Below are positions 15,005 through 23,588 of a stretch of 64,000 nucleotides of DNA, piece by piece (the first letter of the stretch is position 1; each line of letters begins with the position of its first letter). Source of the stretch: Euzebya pacifica. GTDB lineage: Bacteria; Actinomycetota; Nitriliruptoria; Euzebyales; Euzebyaceae. Both the position numbers and the translations under genes were made by a program. The notes under the pieces were generated by a model. That model saw only the letters and a list, made by a program, of their open reading frames with translations. It did not search any database and was not told where the DNA came from. The stretch is taken from positions 124,001-188,000 of the forward strand of contig NZ_CP031166.1 in assembly GCF_003344865.1 (NCBI RefSeq). The letters run 5' to 3'.

Positions 15005-16066
15005 GTGCCGATCGACCCGCTCAACCCCGGAGCCGCCGTCATGAAGATGGTCGCCGACACCATCAAGGAACACGGCCGGTGCATCCAAGGAGTCGGCTAC
15101 AGCGACCCCATCTCGGTGCCGTTCACCTACACCATCGGTAACCACCCGGACAGCCCCGAGCTCATCATGTTCGGCTTGTCGATGCGTGACGCCGGACACC
15201 TGCTCAACCGGTTGAGCGACACCCGGACCGACGACATCCATCGGGCCGTGTCGAGCGGACCGACCACCATCACCCTCACCGACCCGGCTGCCCCCAACTG
15301 GTCGCTACGGGTCCGGCTGTCCCCGGTCGCGCCACGATGGGTGCTCGCCCACGCCCACCAGGCCCGCTACTACCACCGCACCGACGACCTGCCGTTCGTC
15401 CACGTCGAGGCCGCCGACGCCGGCGGACGGCTCCCCGGTGAGCGCGGCGTCGACGCCAAGTGGGAACAAGCGACACCCGTGCTCACCGGCGACGGGCCGG
15501 CCTATCGCGCGGCATGGCAGGCCAAGCCGGACGACCTCGCCATCGAGGTCGGCCCCCACGAACCCGACTGCGTCCTCCTCGTCCCCGTCTGCGAGGACCT
15601 GCCGGGCGGCCAGCCGTCGGTGTGGCTCGGGGCCCATGAGGCCGTCCCCGCACGTATGGAGTCCGACACGACGGCCACACCGCTGCGTCCCCCGTTGGCC
15701 ACCTCGACCTGCCTGCCCGGCGACATCGTGACGGTCCGGCCGCGCCGCGACGACGACCCGTCGGCCGACGGCGAGGGGCTCCCCGTCCTGGTCGCGACCG
15801 GCCGAGTGAAGGAAACGACGGACAGGCGGATCGACTACGCCGTGACCGTGCCTGACGACGCCGCCTTCGACCGGGTCGGCGACTTCGTGGAGAACCTGGC
15901 CGGGGAGCCCGGCGCGTCGCTGGTGTGGCACCTCGGCGGCGTGTCGCTGATGGCCGCGCCCGACCGGGCGGCGCAGGTGGACCGTATGGCGCGGCGGCTG
16001 GTGCGCGACGGGCTGCTGCGGGAGGGCCAGTCAACGGGGCGGTTCTGGGCGGCCGACATCGCCTGA
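15005..16066 (+). CDS. DUF4262-like protein
   Basis: A GTG start at 15005 follows AGGAGCAGCA. Residues 20-65, with FTYTIGNHPDSPELIMFGLS, match the start of DUF4262, a domain of unknown role found in Actinobacteria and phage-like regions. The remaining 280 residues include LVPVCEDLPGGQPSVWLGAHE and a C-terminal beta-rich and helical part, unassigned. The ORF is longer than usual for the family, so it may be a fusion. It is the last gene of the operator D operon. Confidence 0.6.
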   Translation: MPIDPLNPGAAVMKMVADTIKEHGRCIQGVGYSDPISVPFTYTIGNHPDSPELIMFGLSMRDAGHLLNRLSDTRTDDIHRAVSSGPTTITLTDPAAPNWSLRVRLSPVAPRWVLAHAHQARYYHRTDDLPFVHVEAADAGGRLPGERGVDAKWEQATPVLTGDGPAYRAAWQAKPDDLAIEVGPHEPDCVLLVPVCEDLPGGQPSVWLGAHEAVPARMESDTTATPLRPPLATSTCLPGDIVTVRPRRDDDPSADGEGLPVLVATGRVKETTDRRIDYAVTVPDDAAFDRVGDFVENLAGEPGASLVWHLGGVSLMAAPDRAAQVDRMARRLVRDGLLREGQSTGRFWAADIA

Positions 16067-16076
16067 CCGGGGACCC

Positions 16077-16115
16077 TTGACCCACCCCACCCATGAGTGC
16101 TACGATAGGTAGCAC
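16077..16115 (+). promoter_or_regulatory. Promoter with operator copy E (perfect palindrome)
   Basis: The -35 TTGACC (16077-16082), 18 nt, and -10 TACGAT (16101-16106) are present. The palindrome here is the longest, with perfect arms GTGCTA and TAGCAC (16097-16115, 7-nt centre). It drives the operon 16143-19758. Confidence 0.8.
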
Positions 16116-16142
16116 TACGTCGCTTCGGGAAGGGAGCACACG

Positions 16143-16547
16143 ATGAAGATCCTCGTCGCCACCGCCAAGGGGCAGGGCATCCGCACCTCGGACTACCACT
16201 TCGCCACCGAGGGGGAGCACGTCGTGTTCGCCTCCGAGTGCGACCGCCGCGAGTCCATCGACGGCCGCTGCGGCTGCAAGCGCGGGTTGGCGGGCACCAC
16301 CAGCCGCAAGGTCACCACCACCGCCCTCGTCATCGACGCCGACATCGACCGGCAGGACTACATCGACGGGATCGTCGCCGCGCAGGCCGAGGCGTGGGCG
16401 GATCTCATCCCCACCGAAGAACTGGTCGAGGAAGCCGAGGAGATGCTCCGCATCGCCGACTGCTTCCCCGTCGGCGCGGTCGTGGAGAAGCGCGGCACCT
16501 CCATCAAGATGCGCGACCCCCGCGCCGTCACCGCAACGTCCGCCTGA
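16143..16547 (+). CDS. DUF7715-like small protein
   Basis: GGGAAGGG sits nine bases before the ATG. The start KILVATAKGQGIR, the middle CDRRESIDGRCGCKRGLAG and VTTTALVID fit a widespread actinobacterial family of about 130 residues (I recall it as DUF7715) with a conserved G-C-G-C-x-R-G-F/L-x-G core. Its function is not known to me. The C-terminal helix (TEELVEEAEEMLRIAD) is acidic. It is the first gene of the operator E operon. Confidence 0.55.
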   Translation: MKILVATAKGQGIRTSDYHFATEGEHVVFASECDRRESIDGRCGCKRGLAGTTSRKVTTTALVIDADIDRQDYIDGIVAAQAEAWADLIPTEELVEEAEEMLRIADCFPVGAVVEKRGTSIKMRDPRAVTATSA

Positions 16548-16768
16548 TGGGCCCCCGCAAGCCACTCACCGCCGCCGACCGGGCCGCCGAACACACCGTC
16601 CGGCAAGCCGTCGACCGCTTCGCCGACCACGTCGAACCCCACGGCTACGTCGTTGCACGGGGCGGGCCGCACCGGGCCGACCGCGTCCTGCTCATCCTCA
16701 CCCCCGACCAGGCCGACGACCTCGGCCCGCAACTCGCCGCACTCCTCGCAGAACGAGACACCCCATGA
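16547..16768 (+). CDS. Small hypothetical protein, 73 residues
   Basis: The ATG shares one base with the previous stop (TGATG). The product is a basic N-terminal helix (AADRAAEHTVRQAVDRFADH), a strand (HGYVVARGG) and a C-terminal helix. The end overlaps the next start by four bases. Not recognised. Confidence 0.55.
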   Translation: MGPRKPLTAADRAAEHTVRQAVDRFADHVEPHGYVVARGGPHRADRVLLILTPDQADDLGPQLAALLAERDTP

Positions 16769-16938
16769 CCGCGACCGCCACCCAGACCGTGCACCCCTGG
16801 CGGGTGCACGACACCCACACGGGCCAGACCATCCTCACCAGCGGCGACCAGACCTTCGCCCGCAGCATGGCCGCCGCCCACGAACCACGCCTCGAGCCCG
16901 GCTCCGCCATCCGCCGGTGGGCGGTCGAGCGGCCGTGA
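16765..16938 (+). CDS. Small hypothetical protein, 57 residues
   Basis: Four-base overlaps at both ends (ATGA at 16765, GTGA at 16935) place this short ORF firmly in the operon. The sequence has WRVHDTHTGQTILTSGD at the start and IRRWAVERP at the end. No motif is seen. Confidence 0.55.
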   Translation: MTATATQTVHPWRVHDTHTGQTILTSGDQTFARSMAAAHEPRLEPGSAIRRWAVERP

Positions 16939-17366
16939 ACACCAACACCATGAACACCCGTGTGCTGCTGAGGTATCGCGACGGGGCCAACTGCAAGCAG
17001 GACTGCTCCGTCGTCGTCACCGGCCCGCCCGACGGCAACCTCGTCGCACGGCTCACCGCGACCCTCGACTCCGGCGAGTTCCTCATCCCGCAGGACTGCG
17101 GACTCGAGGACCTCCGACCACAACTGGCCTTCACCGGATACCTCAACCCCGACGACCACTGCTGGGTGGAAGTCGAGGGGGTCGAGGCGACCACCGAAGA
17201 CGCCAGACCCATGACGTTCGCCGCCCTGGTCGACCGTGCCGAGGCGGCCGCAGCCGCCGGATGGCCCTCCCAAGGCGTCGACCTGGACGACCTCCTCGAC
17301 GCCGAAGCGGTCGTCTACGACGACAACGGCTCCGCCTGCACCCCCGCCGGCGAACTCGTCGCCTGA
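16935..17366 (+). CDS. Hypothetical protein, 143 residues
   Basis: The GTG at 16935 overlaps the previous stop; an ATG at 16950 is an alternative. The N-terminal half is beta-like (RVLLRYRDGANCKQDCSVVV, HCWVEVEGVEA) and the C-terminal half helical and acidic. Four cysteines are scattered without a zinc pattern. Not recognised. Confidence 0.55.
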   Translation: MNTNTMNTRVLLRYRDGANCKQDCSVVVTGPPDGNLVARLTATLDSGEFLIPQDCGLEDLRPQLAFTGYLNPDDHCWVEVEGVEATTEDARPMTFAALVDRAEAAAAAGWPSQGVDLDDLLDAEAVVYDDNGSACTPAGELVA

Positions 17367-17379
17367 CCGGAGAACACCG

Positions 17380-17646
17380 ATGCCCAACAACCCCGCCGAC
17401 GCGGACGACCGCCTCGCCGTGCCCGACCACGCCATCCACCGGATGGACTTCGAGTCCGTCGCCCAGCGCCGCACCGACGGCGGCGTTGACTGCTTCGTGT
17501 ACCTGTCCGGCGAGGTCGTGTGGGCCTCCACCGGACATGCCGCCGAGGAGTTCCCCGCAGGACTCGACGACGCCGCCGGATGGGCCGGCAAGGCCTACGC
17601 CAAGCGGTTGGCCGACCTCGTCGACCGGGCAGGGAGGGGCCGATGA
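17380..17646 (+). CDS. Small hypothetical protein, 88 residues
   Basis: The ATG follows CCGGAGAACACC. A strand segment GVDCFVYLSGEVVWAS is followed by a helix AGWAGKAYAKRLADLVDRA. The stop overlaps the next start. Unrecognised member of the operator E operon. Confidence 0.55.
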   Translation: MPNNPADADDRLAVPDHAIHRMDFESVAQRRTDGGVDCFVYLSGEVVWASTGHAAEEFPAGLDDAAGWAGKAYAKRLADLVDRAGRGR

Positions 17647-18110
17647 CCACCACGACCACGGCCGCGCCACGCCCCAGCGACCTGGTCGGCCTCGACGGGG
17701 AGGACTGGGTGCGGGCCCACCAGCGGATCCTCGACGGCCTCCCCTACGGCTTCCCCTGCGCCAAGCCGAACCCGTCAACGGGCGAGTCGTGCAGCTCCGG
17801 CGGCGCCGGTGGCTGCGACGCCCCTGCGGTGCTGTACGGGCGCTGCCCGGCCCATCTGCCGCCGTCGTACTGCTCGCGCGCGGGTTGCGCGTCACCCCCG
17901 GCCCGCAACGGCCGCTGCGGCGACCACCAGGCCGGATGCGGAACGCCGCTGGTCACCTCCACCGTCGTCGGCCCGATGGTCGTCTGCGGCCGCAACGAGA
18001 CCTGCACCACCTGCCTTTGCCGGTGGGAGGATGACTCCTACATGCGGGCGCTGTACCCCGCGCCGTACCGGACCGACGGGACCGTCCGCAAGAGCGGTGT
18101 TGCCGCATGA
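17643..18110 (+). CDS. Cys-rich hypothetical protein
   Basis: The ATGA overlap fixes the start. From residue 39 the sequence is rich in Cys and His (FPCAKP, ESCSS, GRCPAH, YCSRAGC, GRCGDH, AGCG, CTTCLC), with two C-x2-H pairs at GRCPAH and GRCGDH. This resembles two or three short zinc-binding modules in a row, related in style to the CCCH module at 141-2625 and 57690. Metal binding is inferred. Confidence 0.55.
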   Translation: MTTTTTAAPRPSDLVGLDGEDWVRAHQRILDGLPYGFPCAKPNPSTGESCSSGGAGGCDAPAVLYGRCPAHLPPSYCSRAGCASPPARNGRCGDHQAGCGTPLVTSTVVGPMVVCGRNETCTTCLCRWEDDSYMRALYPAPYRTDGTVRKSGVAA

Positions 18111-18340
18111 TGGCCGCGCTGCACCGCAGGCAACCCGCCGACTCCACCGCACCCGCCGACGAACCGTTGGTCCACTGGGTCGACATGGGCGACCGGTTGA
18201 TCGCGTGGGACGAGACGGCCGGGGCCGGATGGGTCGACGTCGACGCGTCCGCCCTGCCGCACGACTGGGGCGGCTGGACCACCTGTGCCTCGGACGGGGC
18301 CCCGTGGCCGCGCAGCCCCGTCGGGGAGGTCAACCCGTGA
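18107..18340 (+). CDS. Small Trp-rich hypothetical protein
   Basis: The ATG overlaps the upstream stop and the end overlaps the methyltransferase start. The 77-residue acidic product carries several Trp (VHWVDMGDRLIAWDE, HDWGGWTTC). It may help the methyltransferase downstream, but only position suggests this. Confidence 0.5.
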   Translation: MMAALHRRQPADSTAPADEPLVHWVDMGDRLIAWDETAGAGWVDVDASALPHDWGGWTTCASDGAPWPRSPVGEVNP

Positions 18341-19758
18341 CCGGCATGGCCACCGTCACGCCGCTGAGGACCTGCTCCGGGCCGGTGCTCACCGACATCG
18401 GCATCGCCGTCCGCGCCGCCGTGCCCACCGACCCCACCGCCGCGATGCGCCGCCTGTTCGGCGGTCTCGGCGAACTCGCCGCCGACGGGGACCTGGACGG
18501 GCCCGCGTTCACCGACGCGCTCGGCAGCAGCGACCCGCACGTCGTGGAGGTCGCCGCCGAGGTGCTCGCCTCGATCGCGGTCGACGCCGGACATGCCGTC
18601 CTGCGCGGGGCCGCCCTCACCGCTGCGGAGGTCGCCGACCACATCGGCAGCGTCACCTGGGCCGCCGCGGAGGCGTTGGACGCCGACGGCATCGACGGCA
18701 CGTCCGCTGTGGTTGACGCTGCCGCCCTCATCGGCAGGGCCCATGAGGCCGCACGCCTCGGGTCCGCCGCGTTCGTCGACCTCGGTGACGGGTTCGCTGG
18801 GCTGGTGTTCGACGTCGGCGACGGCATCGTGCTCGACTGCTTCGCCGGGCCGGGCGGATGGTCGGAGGGTGCCCGGTCGATCGGGATCGACGACCTCGGT
18901 GTGGAGTGGGACGAGTGGGCCTGCGCGACCCGCGCCGCAGCCGGGCACTCCACGATCCGCGGTGACGTCGCCGCCCTGGACCTGTCGGGACTGCGTGGCC
19001 GCGTCACCGGGCTGATCTCCTCCCCGCCATGCCAGGCCTGGTCGGCAGCCGGGTCGAAGAAGGGGATGGACGACCCGCGCGGGGTGTTGATCGGCCAGCT
19101 CGAACGCTATGCCGTGGAGTTGCGTCCCCGCTGGGTCGCCGCGGAGCAGGTCGCCACCTCGGCGACGCGGTCGGTGTTCGACGGGGTCGCCGCCACCCTG
19201 GGTGCGATGGGGTACGCGACGTGGGTCGGGACGCTCAACGCCGCCGACTTCGGTGTCGCCCAGACCCGCAACCGCCTGTTCCTGATGGCGTCGCGGATAC
19301 GCGCCGATGTCGGCCCGCCAGAGCCCACCCACGGCCAGGACGGCCCCACGCTGCTGCGTCCCGACCTGGCCCGGTGGACCACGATGGCGGAGGCCGTCGG
19401 CTGGGGGCTCGTTGACCGGCCCGCCTACACCATCCCGTCGCAGCGGTCGGGGTCGGGGGAGCGGTTGGAGGGCGGGTCGGGGGCGCGGCGGCTGTACGCG
19501 GCCGCGCAGGCCGCCGGTCGGTGGAAGCCCCGGTTCTCCGGAGGCCCGCCGGACCCGAAGGACATCAAGGCCTACGCGGCCGACGGGGGCACGATCGGCC
19601 GTCCCGACCCCGGCGAACTCGGTGTGCTGCAGGGGTTCCGGCCCGACTACCCGTGGCAGGGGCCGCTGCCACGTGCGCGCAAGCAGCAGCTCGCCCAGAT
19701 CGGCAACGCCGTCTGCCCGCCGGTGGCGGCACGGGTGATCGGTGACCTCGTTGCGTGA
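18337..19758 (+). CDS. C5-cytosine DNA methyltransferase
   Basis: The GTG at 18337 overlaps the previous stop; the frame is open further upstream but that part is a shadow. Conserved blocks are seen in order: motif I LDCFAGPGGWSEG (residue 169), motif IV SPPCQAWSAAG with the catalytic Cys (about 230), motif VI-like AEQV, motif VIII QTRNRLFLM (309) and motif X QIGNAVCP (about 455). The enzyme should transfer methyl from S-adenosylmethionine to cytosine C5. A helical 150-residue N-terminus precedes the core. No cognate endonuclease is beside it, so it may be an orphan protective methyltransferase. It closes the operator E operon. Confidence 0.85.
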   Translation: MTGMATVTPLRTCSGPVLTDIGIAVRAAVPTDPTAAMRRLFGGLGELAADGDLDGPAFTDALGSSDPHVVEVAAEVLASIAVDAGHAVLRGAALTAAEVADHIGSVTWAAAEALDADGIDGTSAVVDAAALIGRAHEAARLGSAAFVDLGDGFAGLVFDVGDGIVLDCFAGPGGWSEGARSIGIDDLGVEWDEWACATRAAAGHSTIRGDVAALDLSGLRGRVTGLISSPPCQAWSAAGSKKGMDDPRGVLIGQLERYAVELRPRWVAAEQVATSATRSVFDGVAATLGAMGYATWVGTLNAADFGVAQTRNRLFLMASRIRADVGPPEPTHGQDGPTLLRPDLARWTTMAEAVGWGLVDRPAYTIPSQRSGSGERLEGGSGARRLYAAAQAAGRWKPRFSGGPPDPKDIKAYAADGGTIGRPDPGELGVLQGFRPDYPWQGPLPRARKQQLAQIGNAVCPPVAARVIGDLVA

Positions 19759-19769
19759 CCCCGCCGACC

Positions 19770-19806
19770 TTGACCTCCAAACGATGAAGTGCTAAGATAG
19801 GTCGCA
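19770..19806 (+). promoter_or_regulatory. Promoter with operator copy F
   Basis: TTGACC (19770-19775), 17 nt, TAAGAT (19793-19798). The operator reads TGCTA-AGATAGG-TCGCA (19790-19806), with one base changed in the right arm. It drives 19833-21243. Confidence 0.75.
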
Positions 19807-19832
19807 CAGCAGTCGAGCAGAGGAGACAGAAG

Positions 19833-20102
19833 ATGGCCGCCACCAGCACGATCACCCTGACCGGGGACACCGAGACCACCCTGACCATCCCCGAGGTCGC
19901 CGCACTCCTGCTGGACGCCGCCGGCAAGTCCGGCACGGTCCTGATCGCCTACAGCCACCCGCGCAACGGCGTCACCGCCCGCGTCATCCGCCCCCGCACC
20001 GTCCTGCTCGACAAGGGCATCGTCCGCGCCTGGGACGCCGTCCGCAACGACTGGCGCTCCTTCAAGCTCGACGGCATCCGTTCCATCGACACCGTCAACT
20101 GA
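19833..20102 (+). CDS. Stand-alone WYL-like domain protein
   Basis: GAGGAGA precedes the ATG. Residues 40-89 (LIAYSHPRN, ARVIRPRTVLL, GIVRAWDAVRNDWRSFKLDG, IRSID) follow the WYL-domain pattern: I-x-Y, R-x-I-x-P, a strand with W/Y and an R-x-F-x-L-D-R-I end. WYL domains sense ligands, often nucleic acids or nucleotides, in regulators of CRISPR and phage defence; they normally sit behind an HTH. Here no HTH is present in the 89 residues. It may work with a partner. This is a family call by eye. Confidence 0.55.
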   Translation: MAATSTITLTGDTETTLTIPEVAALLLDAAGKSGTVLIAYSHPRNGVTARVIRPRTVLLDKGIVRAWDAVRNDWRSFKLDGIRSIDTVN

Positions 20103-20104
20103 CC

Positions 20105-20428
20105 GTGGCCGGAGCCGTGCGGACCCGGAGCGCCGAACGGCTCTGGGTCCGCCTCCACTTCACGGCCCCCGGCAACACCGCCGAACGTGCGGCCCTCGTC
20201 GATGCGATCAAGGACGCCTTCGACGTGCCCGACGACGTGCAGATGTACCTCGTCCGCCACCACTGGCTCAACGTCAACCCGGTGCCAGCGGTCGCTGACG
20301 AGGTGCTTGGGTGGCTGGCCGAGAACCTGCCCGGCAACGTCATCGCGGTCTACGCGATGAACCCGGCCGCTGCCGCCAGCCCCGCCTTGGCCGCACTGTC
20401 CGACCACGTGGCCGGTTCGCGACGGTGA
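20105..20428 (+). CDS. Hypothetical protein, 107 residues
   Basis: The GTG start lies two bases after the WYL gene stop. The product has ERLWVRLHFTAPGN and a helix ERAALVDAIKDAFDV, then VQMYLVRHHWLNVN, like a small alpha/beta fold. The end overlaps the next start (GTGA). Not recognised. Confidence 0.55.
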   Translation: MAGAVRTRSAERLWVRLHFTAPGNTAERAALVDAIKDAFDVPDDVQMYLVRHHWLNVNPVPAVADEVLGWLAENLPGNVIAVYAMNPAAAASPALAALSDHVAGSRR

Positions 20429-21243
20429 CGATGGCCATACCCCCCGATCCGGCGGCCCTGACGGGGAGCGGCCGGATGCGGCTGTTCCACGCCACCCCCG
20501 TCCACCTCGGGCCGGGCGATGAACTGCTGCCCGCCTCGCGGTCGGGCACGAGCGTCTGGGGCGACGGGTTCCCCGGTGAGGAGTGGCGCCGCGCCCGTGT
20601 CTGGCTGTCCGCCACCCCGCAGGACGCCGCCGACTGGCTGGGCGGCTGGTACGACGGAGGGCCGACCAGGGTCGTGGAGGTCCGCGCGCCCGATGCCGTT
20701 CGCCTCGAGGTCGACCCCGACGACGAGGAATCGCTCGACCACGGAATGACCGGGCAGTGGCACGCCCCGACCGCGACGATCGTCGGTGTCGTCCCGCCAC
20801 CCCCTGCTGAGGAACGTGAGCGCATGAACGGTGATGCCGCCGAGTTCGACCCCGACGACCTGGACCTGTCGGCGTTGACCGACGAGGAGCTCGACTCGTT
20901 GCGCCGACGCGTCGATGCCGAGCGGATGGCCCGGCACGCTGCCCAGTTCACCATCGGCGACACGATCACGATCAACGGCCGGATCGAACCGGCCAAGCTG
21001 GCCGGCGCGACCGGCACGGTGGTGAAGGTCAACGCCCGGACGGTCGCGGTGGTGCTCGACGACGAGGGTCTCGTCGCACCGTCGTACCGAAACGCCGACG
21101 GATCGGTGAACGTCCGCTTGGCGCGGTCACCGCCGAGTAGCGGCAGCCACGCGGGGCCGGACGACCATCCACACAAGGAGTGCCCGTGGTTCGGGCGGAC
21201 GTCGATGAGGAAGCCCTTGACGCCCCTCGAACCCCTTTGCTAA
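20425..21243 (+). CDS. Arr-like ADP-ribosyltransferase domain plus KOW-like tail
   Basis: The GTG at 20425 overlaps the previous stop; an ATG at 20431 is also possible. Residues 13-30 (RMRLFHATPVHLGPGDELLP) resemble the HGT-x-L-x-x-GD loop of Arr proteins and the gene at 2035; RVVEVRAPDAVRLEV matches the later VEP strand and IVGVVPPP the end. After an acidic helical linker, residues 170-220 (IGDTITINGRIEPAKL, GATGTVVKVN) look like a KOW/SH3-type barrel. The last 30 residues run into promoter G and may be extra. The activity is unproven. Confidence 0.5.
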   Translation: MTMAIPPDPAALTGSGRMRLFHATPVHLGPGDELLPASRSGTSVWGDGFPGEEWRRARVWLSATPQDAADWLGGWYDGGPTRVVEVRAPDAVRLEVDPDDEESLDHGMTGQWHAPTATIVGVVPPPPAEERERMNGDAAEFDPDDLDLSALTDEELDSLRRRVDAERMARHAAQFTIGDTITINGRIEPAKLAGATGTVVKVNARTVAVVLDDEGLVAPSYRNADGSVNVRLARSPPSSGSHAGPDDHPHKECPWFGRTSMRKPLTPLEPLC

Positions 21244-21254
21244 GATTACTAGCA
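21217..21254 (+). promoter_or_regulatory. Promoter with operator copy G
   Basis: TTGACG (21217-21222), 18 nt, TAAGAT (21241-21246). The operator TGCTA-AGATTAC-TAGCA spans 21238-21254. The -35 lies within the 3' end of the upstream gene. It drives 21341-22808. Confidence 0.75.
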
Positions 21255-21340
21255 CAAAGGCGGGAGCGACGAGCCCGGCGCCGTCGCCCCGCCTCACCAA
21301 ACTTCACCCCGCCACTGCGAACACGGGAAGGGCGCAGCCG

Positions 21341-21778
21341 ATGACCACCCCACTCCTCAGCCAACCCCTCACCCTGGGCGACCTGCCCATCGGCGCGACC
21401 GTCACCTGGCGCGGCAAGGACCGGGCGATCCTCGGCCACGACCGCACCACCGGAGAGGTCCTCCTCGACCCCTGCGGCGAGGGCAACCGGGTCGGCGTGT
21501 CACCCCACTGCCCCGTCCCCGGCAGCAAGGACCCGACCCCCGTCGTCGCCAACCGGCCCGCCGGCCGGACCGGCCAGATCGTCTTCGCCGTCACCGGCGG
21601 CGGGATCGCCTACCCCGACCGGTTCTGGGGTCCCGTCCCTGCCGACGCCCCCGACACCGCCCTCATCGCCGTGCAGGAACGGGCCCGCGCCCACCTTCTC
21701 GCCGACGCCACCGGCACGGTCCCCCGGACCGTCACCGGGACGTGGCACCCGCTGACCGCCCCGGAAGGGGCCGCATGA
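21341..21778 (+). CDS. Hypothetical protein, 145 residues
   Basis: GGGAAGGG stands a few bases before the ATG. Residues 10-35 (LTLGDLPIGATVTWRGKDRA) suggest a small beta barrel; the C-terminal half includes a helix ALIAVQERARAHLLADA. The end overlaps the next start (ATGA). Not recognised. First gene after operator G. Confidence 0.55.
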   Translation: MTTPLLSQPLTLGDLPIGATVTWRGKDRAILGHDRTTGEVLLDPCGEGNRVGVSPHCPVPGSKDPTPVVANRPAGRTGQIVFAVTGGGIAYPDRFWGPVPADAPDTALIAVQERARAHLLADATGTVPRTVTGTWHPLTAPEGAA

Positions 21779-22092
21779 CCGCCGTCCACGACCCCGCCGC
21801 CACCCTGCCCTCAACCGTCCAGCAGCTCTGGGGCCACTGGGAAGCCCGGCACGGCGGGCACCCGCAGTACGGGCACTGGCGCACCGACGCCGTCCCGGCA
21901 CGGATGACCCGCAGGATCGGCGGCGGCGACACGTTCGTCCGCACCGAACCCGGCGACCTGGTCCTCGTCCACAGCGACATCGACGGGTTGGCCATGCGCG
22001 CCACCCGGCACGCCTACTGCCCACGCGTCGGCGGCAACGTCGCAGTCCGCTACGGCGACTACACCCCACTCGAAACGGAGGACACCCCATGA
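21775..22092 (+). CDS. Hypothetical protein, 105 residues
   Basis: Four-base overlaps at both ends fix its limits. It holds a His- and Trp-rich segment (LWGHWEARHGGHPQYGHW) and a later GDLVLVHSDIDG. No motif of known meaning is seen. Confidence 0.55.
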   Translation: MTAVHDPAATLPSTVQQLWGHWEARHGGHPQYGHWRTDAVPARMTRRIGGGDTFVRTEPGDLVLVHSDIDGLAMRATRHAYCPRVGGNVAVRYGDYTPLETEDTP

Positions 22093-22808
22093 CCGCCACC
22101 GCCACCCTGACCGTTCCCGCGGAACTGATCGGCGCGCTCAGGACCGTGCTCGGACTCGCCCACACCGACGTCTCCGACGGGCTGCGCGACTGGGGCCAGC
22201 AGGACTGCCTCGACTGCGGAGCCGACGACGAACCCTGCGAGGACCACATCGGCGACCACGATCTGGTCGCGGACATCGGTGCCCTGCTCGGACTGCTGCC
22301 CGCCGAAACCAACCCCGCGACGACGGCGGTAGTGACGGCGACCGTCGCGCTGAACGTCACGATCGACCTTGAGAACGCCATGCCGAGCGGCGTCACCGGA
22401 CAGGCCACCGATGCCGAACAGGGAACGGCCCGTTGGCTCGTCGCCTCGCTGCTCGGGGTCCTGGGGACGCCGGGCGGCCGGATCACCAACATCGACGTCA
22501 CGACCGACACGACCACCACCCTCGACGCTGCGGCTGCCGTCCCTTTCGCCGAGTACGTCCGGGACCTGCTCACCCTCACCGACGAGTGCGACGCCCCAGG
22601 CGACCACCTCGAATGGATTCACAGCGACCTGTTCAGCCGCGCCCGGGCGATCTGGGGTCCCCGGCGGATCGTCGCCGACGCGACGGTCGAGGTCGCACTC
22701 GCAGCCGACCAGCTCAAGCGGCTCAACGGCTCCGACTTCATCGCCGGCGCCGCCCGTGACCTCGGGGGGACCGTCACCGTTGACGTGCGGCGCATCGACC
22801 TGCACTGA
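22089..22808 (+). CDS. Hypothetical protein, 239 residues
   Basis: The ATGA overlap fixes the start. The N-terminal 60 residues are helical with a Cys cluster CLDCGADDEPCEDH that could bind a metal. From residue 78 there are strands (ATVALNVTIDL, TNIDVTTDTTTTLD), then helices. The protein is acidic, with no known domain. The 190-bp gap after it (22809-23000) shows no gene or operator copy. Confidence 0.55.
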   Translation: MTATATLTVPAELIGALRTVLGLAHTDVSDGLRDWGQQDCLDCGADDEPCEDHIGDHDLVADIGALLGLLPAETNPATTAVVTATVALNVTIDLENAMPSGVTGQATDAEQGTARWLVASLLGVLGTPGGRITNIDVTTDTTTTLDAAAAVPFAEYVRDLLTLTDECDAPGDHLEWIHSDLFSRARAIWGPRRIVADATVEVALAADQLKRLNGSDFIAGAARDLGGTVTVDVRRIDLH

Positions 22809-23000
22809 CGCCGGGCCGACGCCGTCGCACCCCGGTCCGTGTCGGGAGAACTGGATCGGGGGTGAGGATGGCCCCCTCCATCATCGGCAACAGCAGGGCC
22901 GGGGGTCTCGCCGCCGGAAAGGTGGTCCCGTGTGGCCCCGGTGCGTCGGGGGCCGCCGCTACGATCCGGACGTGCGGACGCGACCCATCCGCCGCTCAGC

Positions 23001-23588
23001 ATGACCGACACCACCCACCACGCCACCCCGAGCCGCGACGACATCGTCGACCGGCTCGTCTCCGCCGGCTCGTCCGCAACCGACGCCCACCAGGACGCTG
23101 ACCTGCTGCTGGCCAACGCCGCTGAACTCGACCCTGACCACCGGCCCGGCTATCTCGCCCGGATGCTCGCCGGGGAGGAGTTGCGCGGCTTCGTCGCCGC
23201 ATCCGGCCGCGTCACGATCGCCACTGGCGACGCGGACTCCGCCGTTCTGGTGTCCACCGGTCCGGGCAGGTGGCACGGCCCCGAATGCGGCGACGACACC
23301 ATCGGATGGGTGCGGGCCGCCCGGATCAACCGGACCGTTGCCGACCGTGCCGGCGACGGACTTCTCGGCGAGCTCGTCGCGCTCCTCAACGGCTTCGACG
23401 ACATCGTCATCACCCACCGGTGGGCGTTGACGCTCGACGGGACGCCCGTGACCCCCGACGACCTCGCCAGCGACGACGTCCGCTCCGCCGTCCGGGCCGC
23501 CATCGAGACACTGCTGGACGCCCCCGACCCGACGGACGCCCCCCTTCGCGGGATCGTGCTGGACCCGGCCGGGGGGCCGCTGGGATGA
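23001..23588 (+). CDS. Hypothetical protein, 195 residues
   Basis: The ATG at 23001 was chosen because the protein is coherent from there; no strong ribosome-binding site is seen. Residues 10-65 are helical (RDDIVDRLVSAGSSATDAHQ), followed by a beta segment GRVTIATGDADSAVLVST and a second helical half. The end overlaps the next start (ATGA). A TACGAT hexamer 30 bases upstream could be a -10, without a clear -35. Confidence 0.55.
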   Translation: MTDTTHHATPSRDDIVDRLVSAGSSATDAHQDADLLLANAAELDPDHRPGYLARMLAGEELRGFVAASGRVTIATGDADSAVLVSTGPGRWHGPECGDDTIGWVRAARINRTVADRAGDGLLGELVALLNGFDDIVITHRWALTLDGTPVTPDDLASDDVRSAVRAAIETLLDAPDPTDAPLRGIVLDPAGGPLG

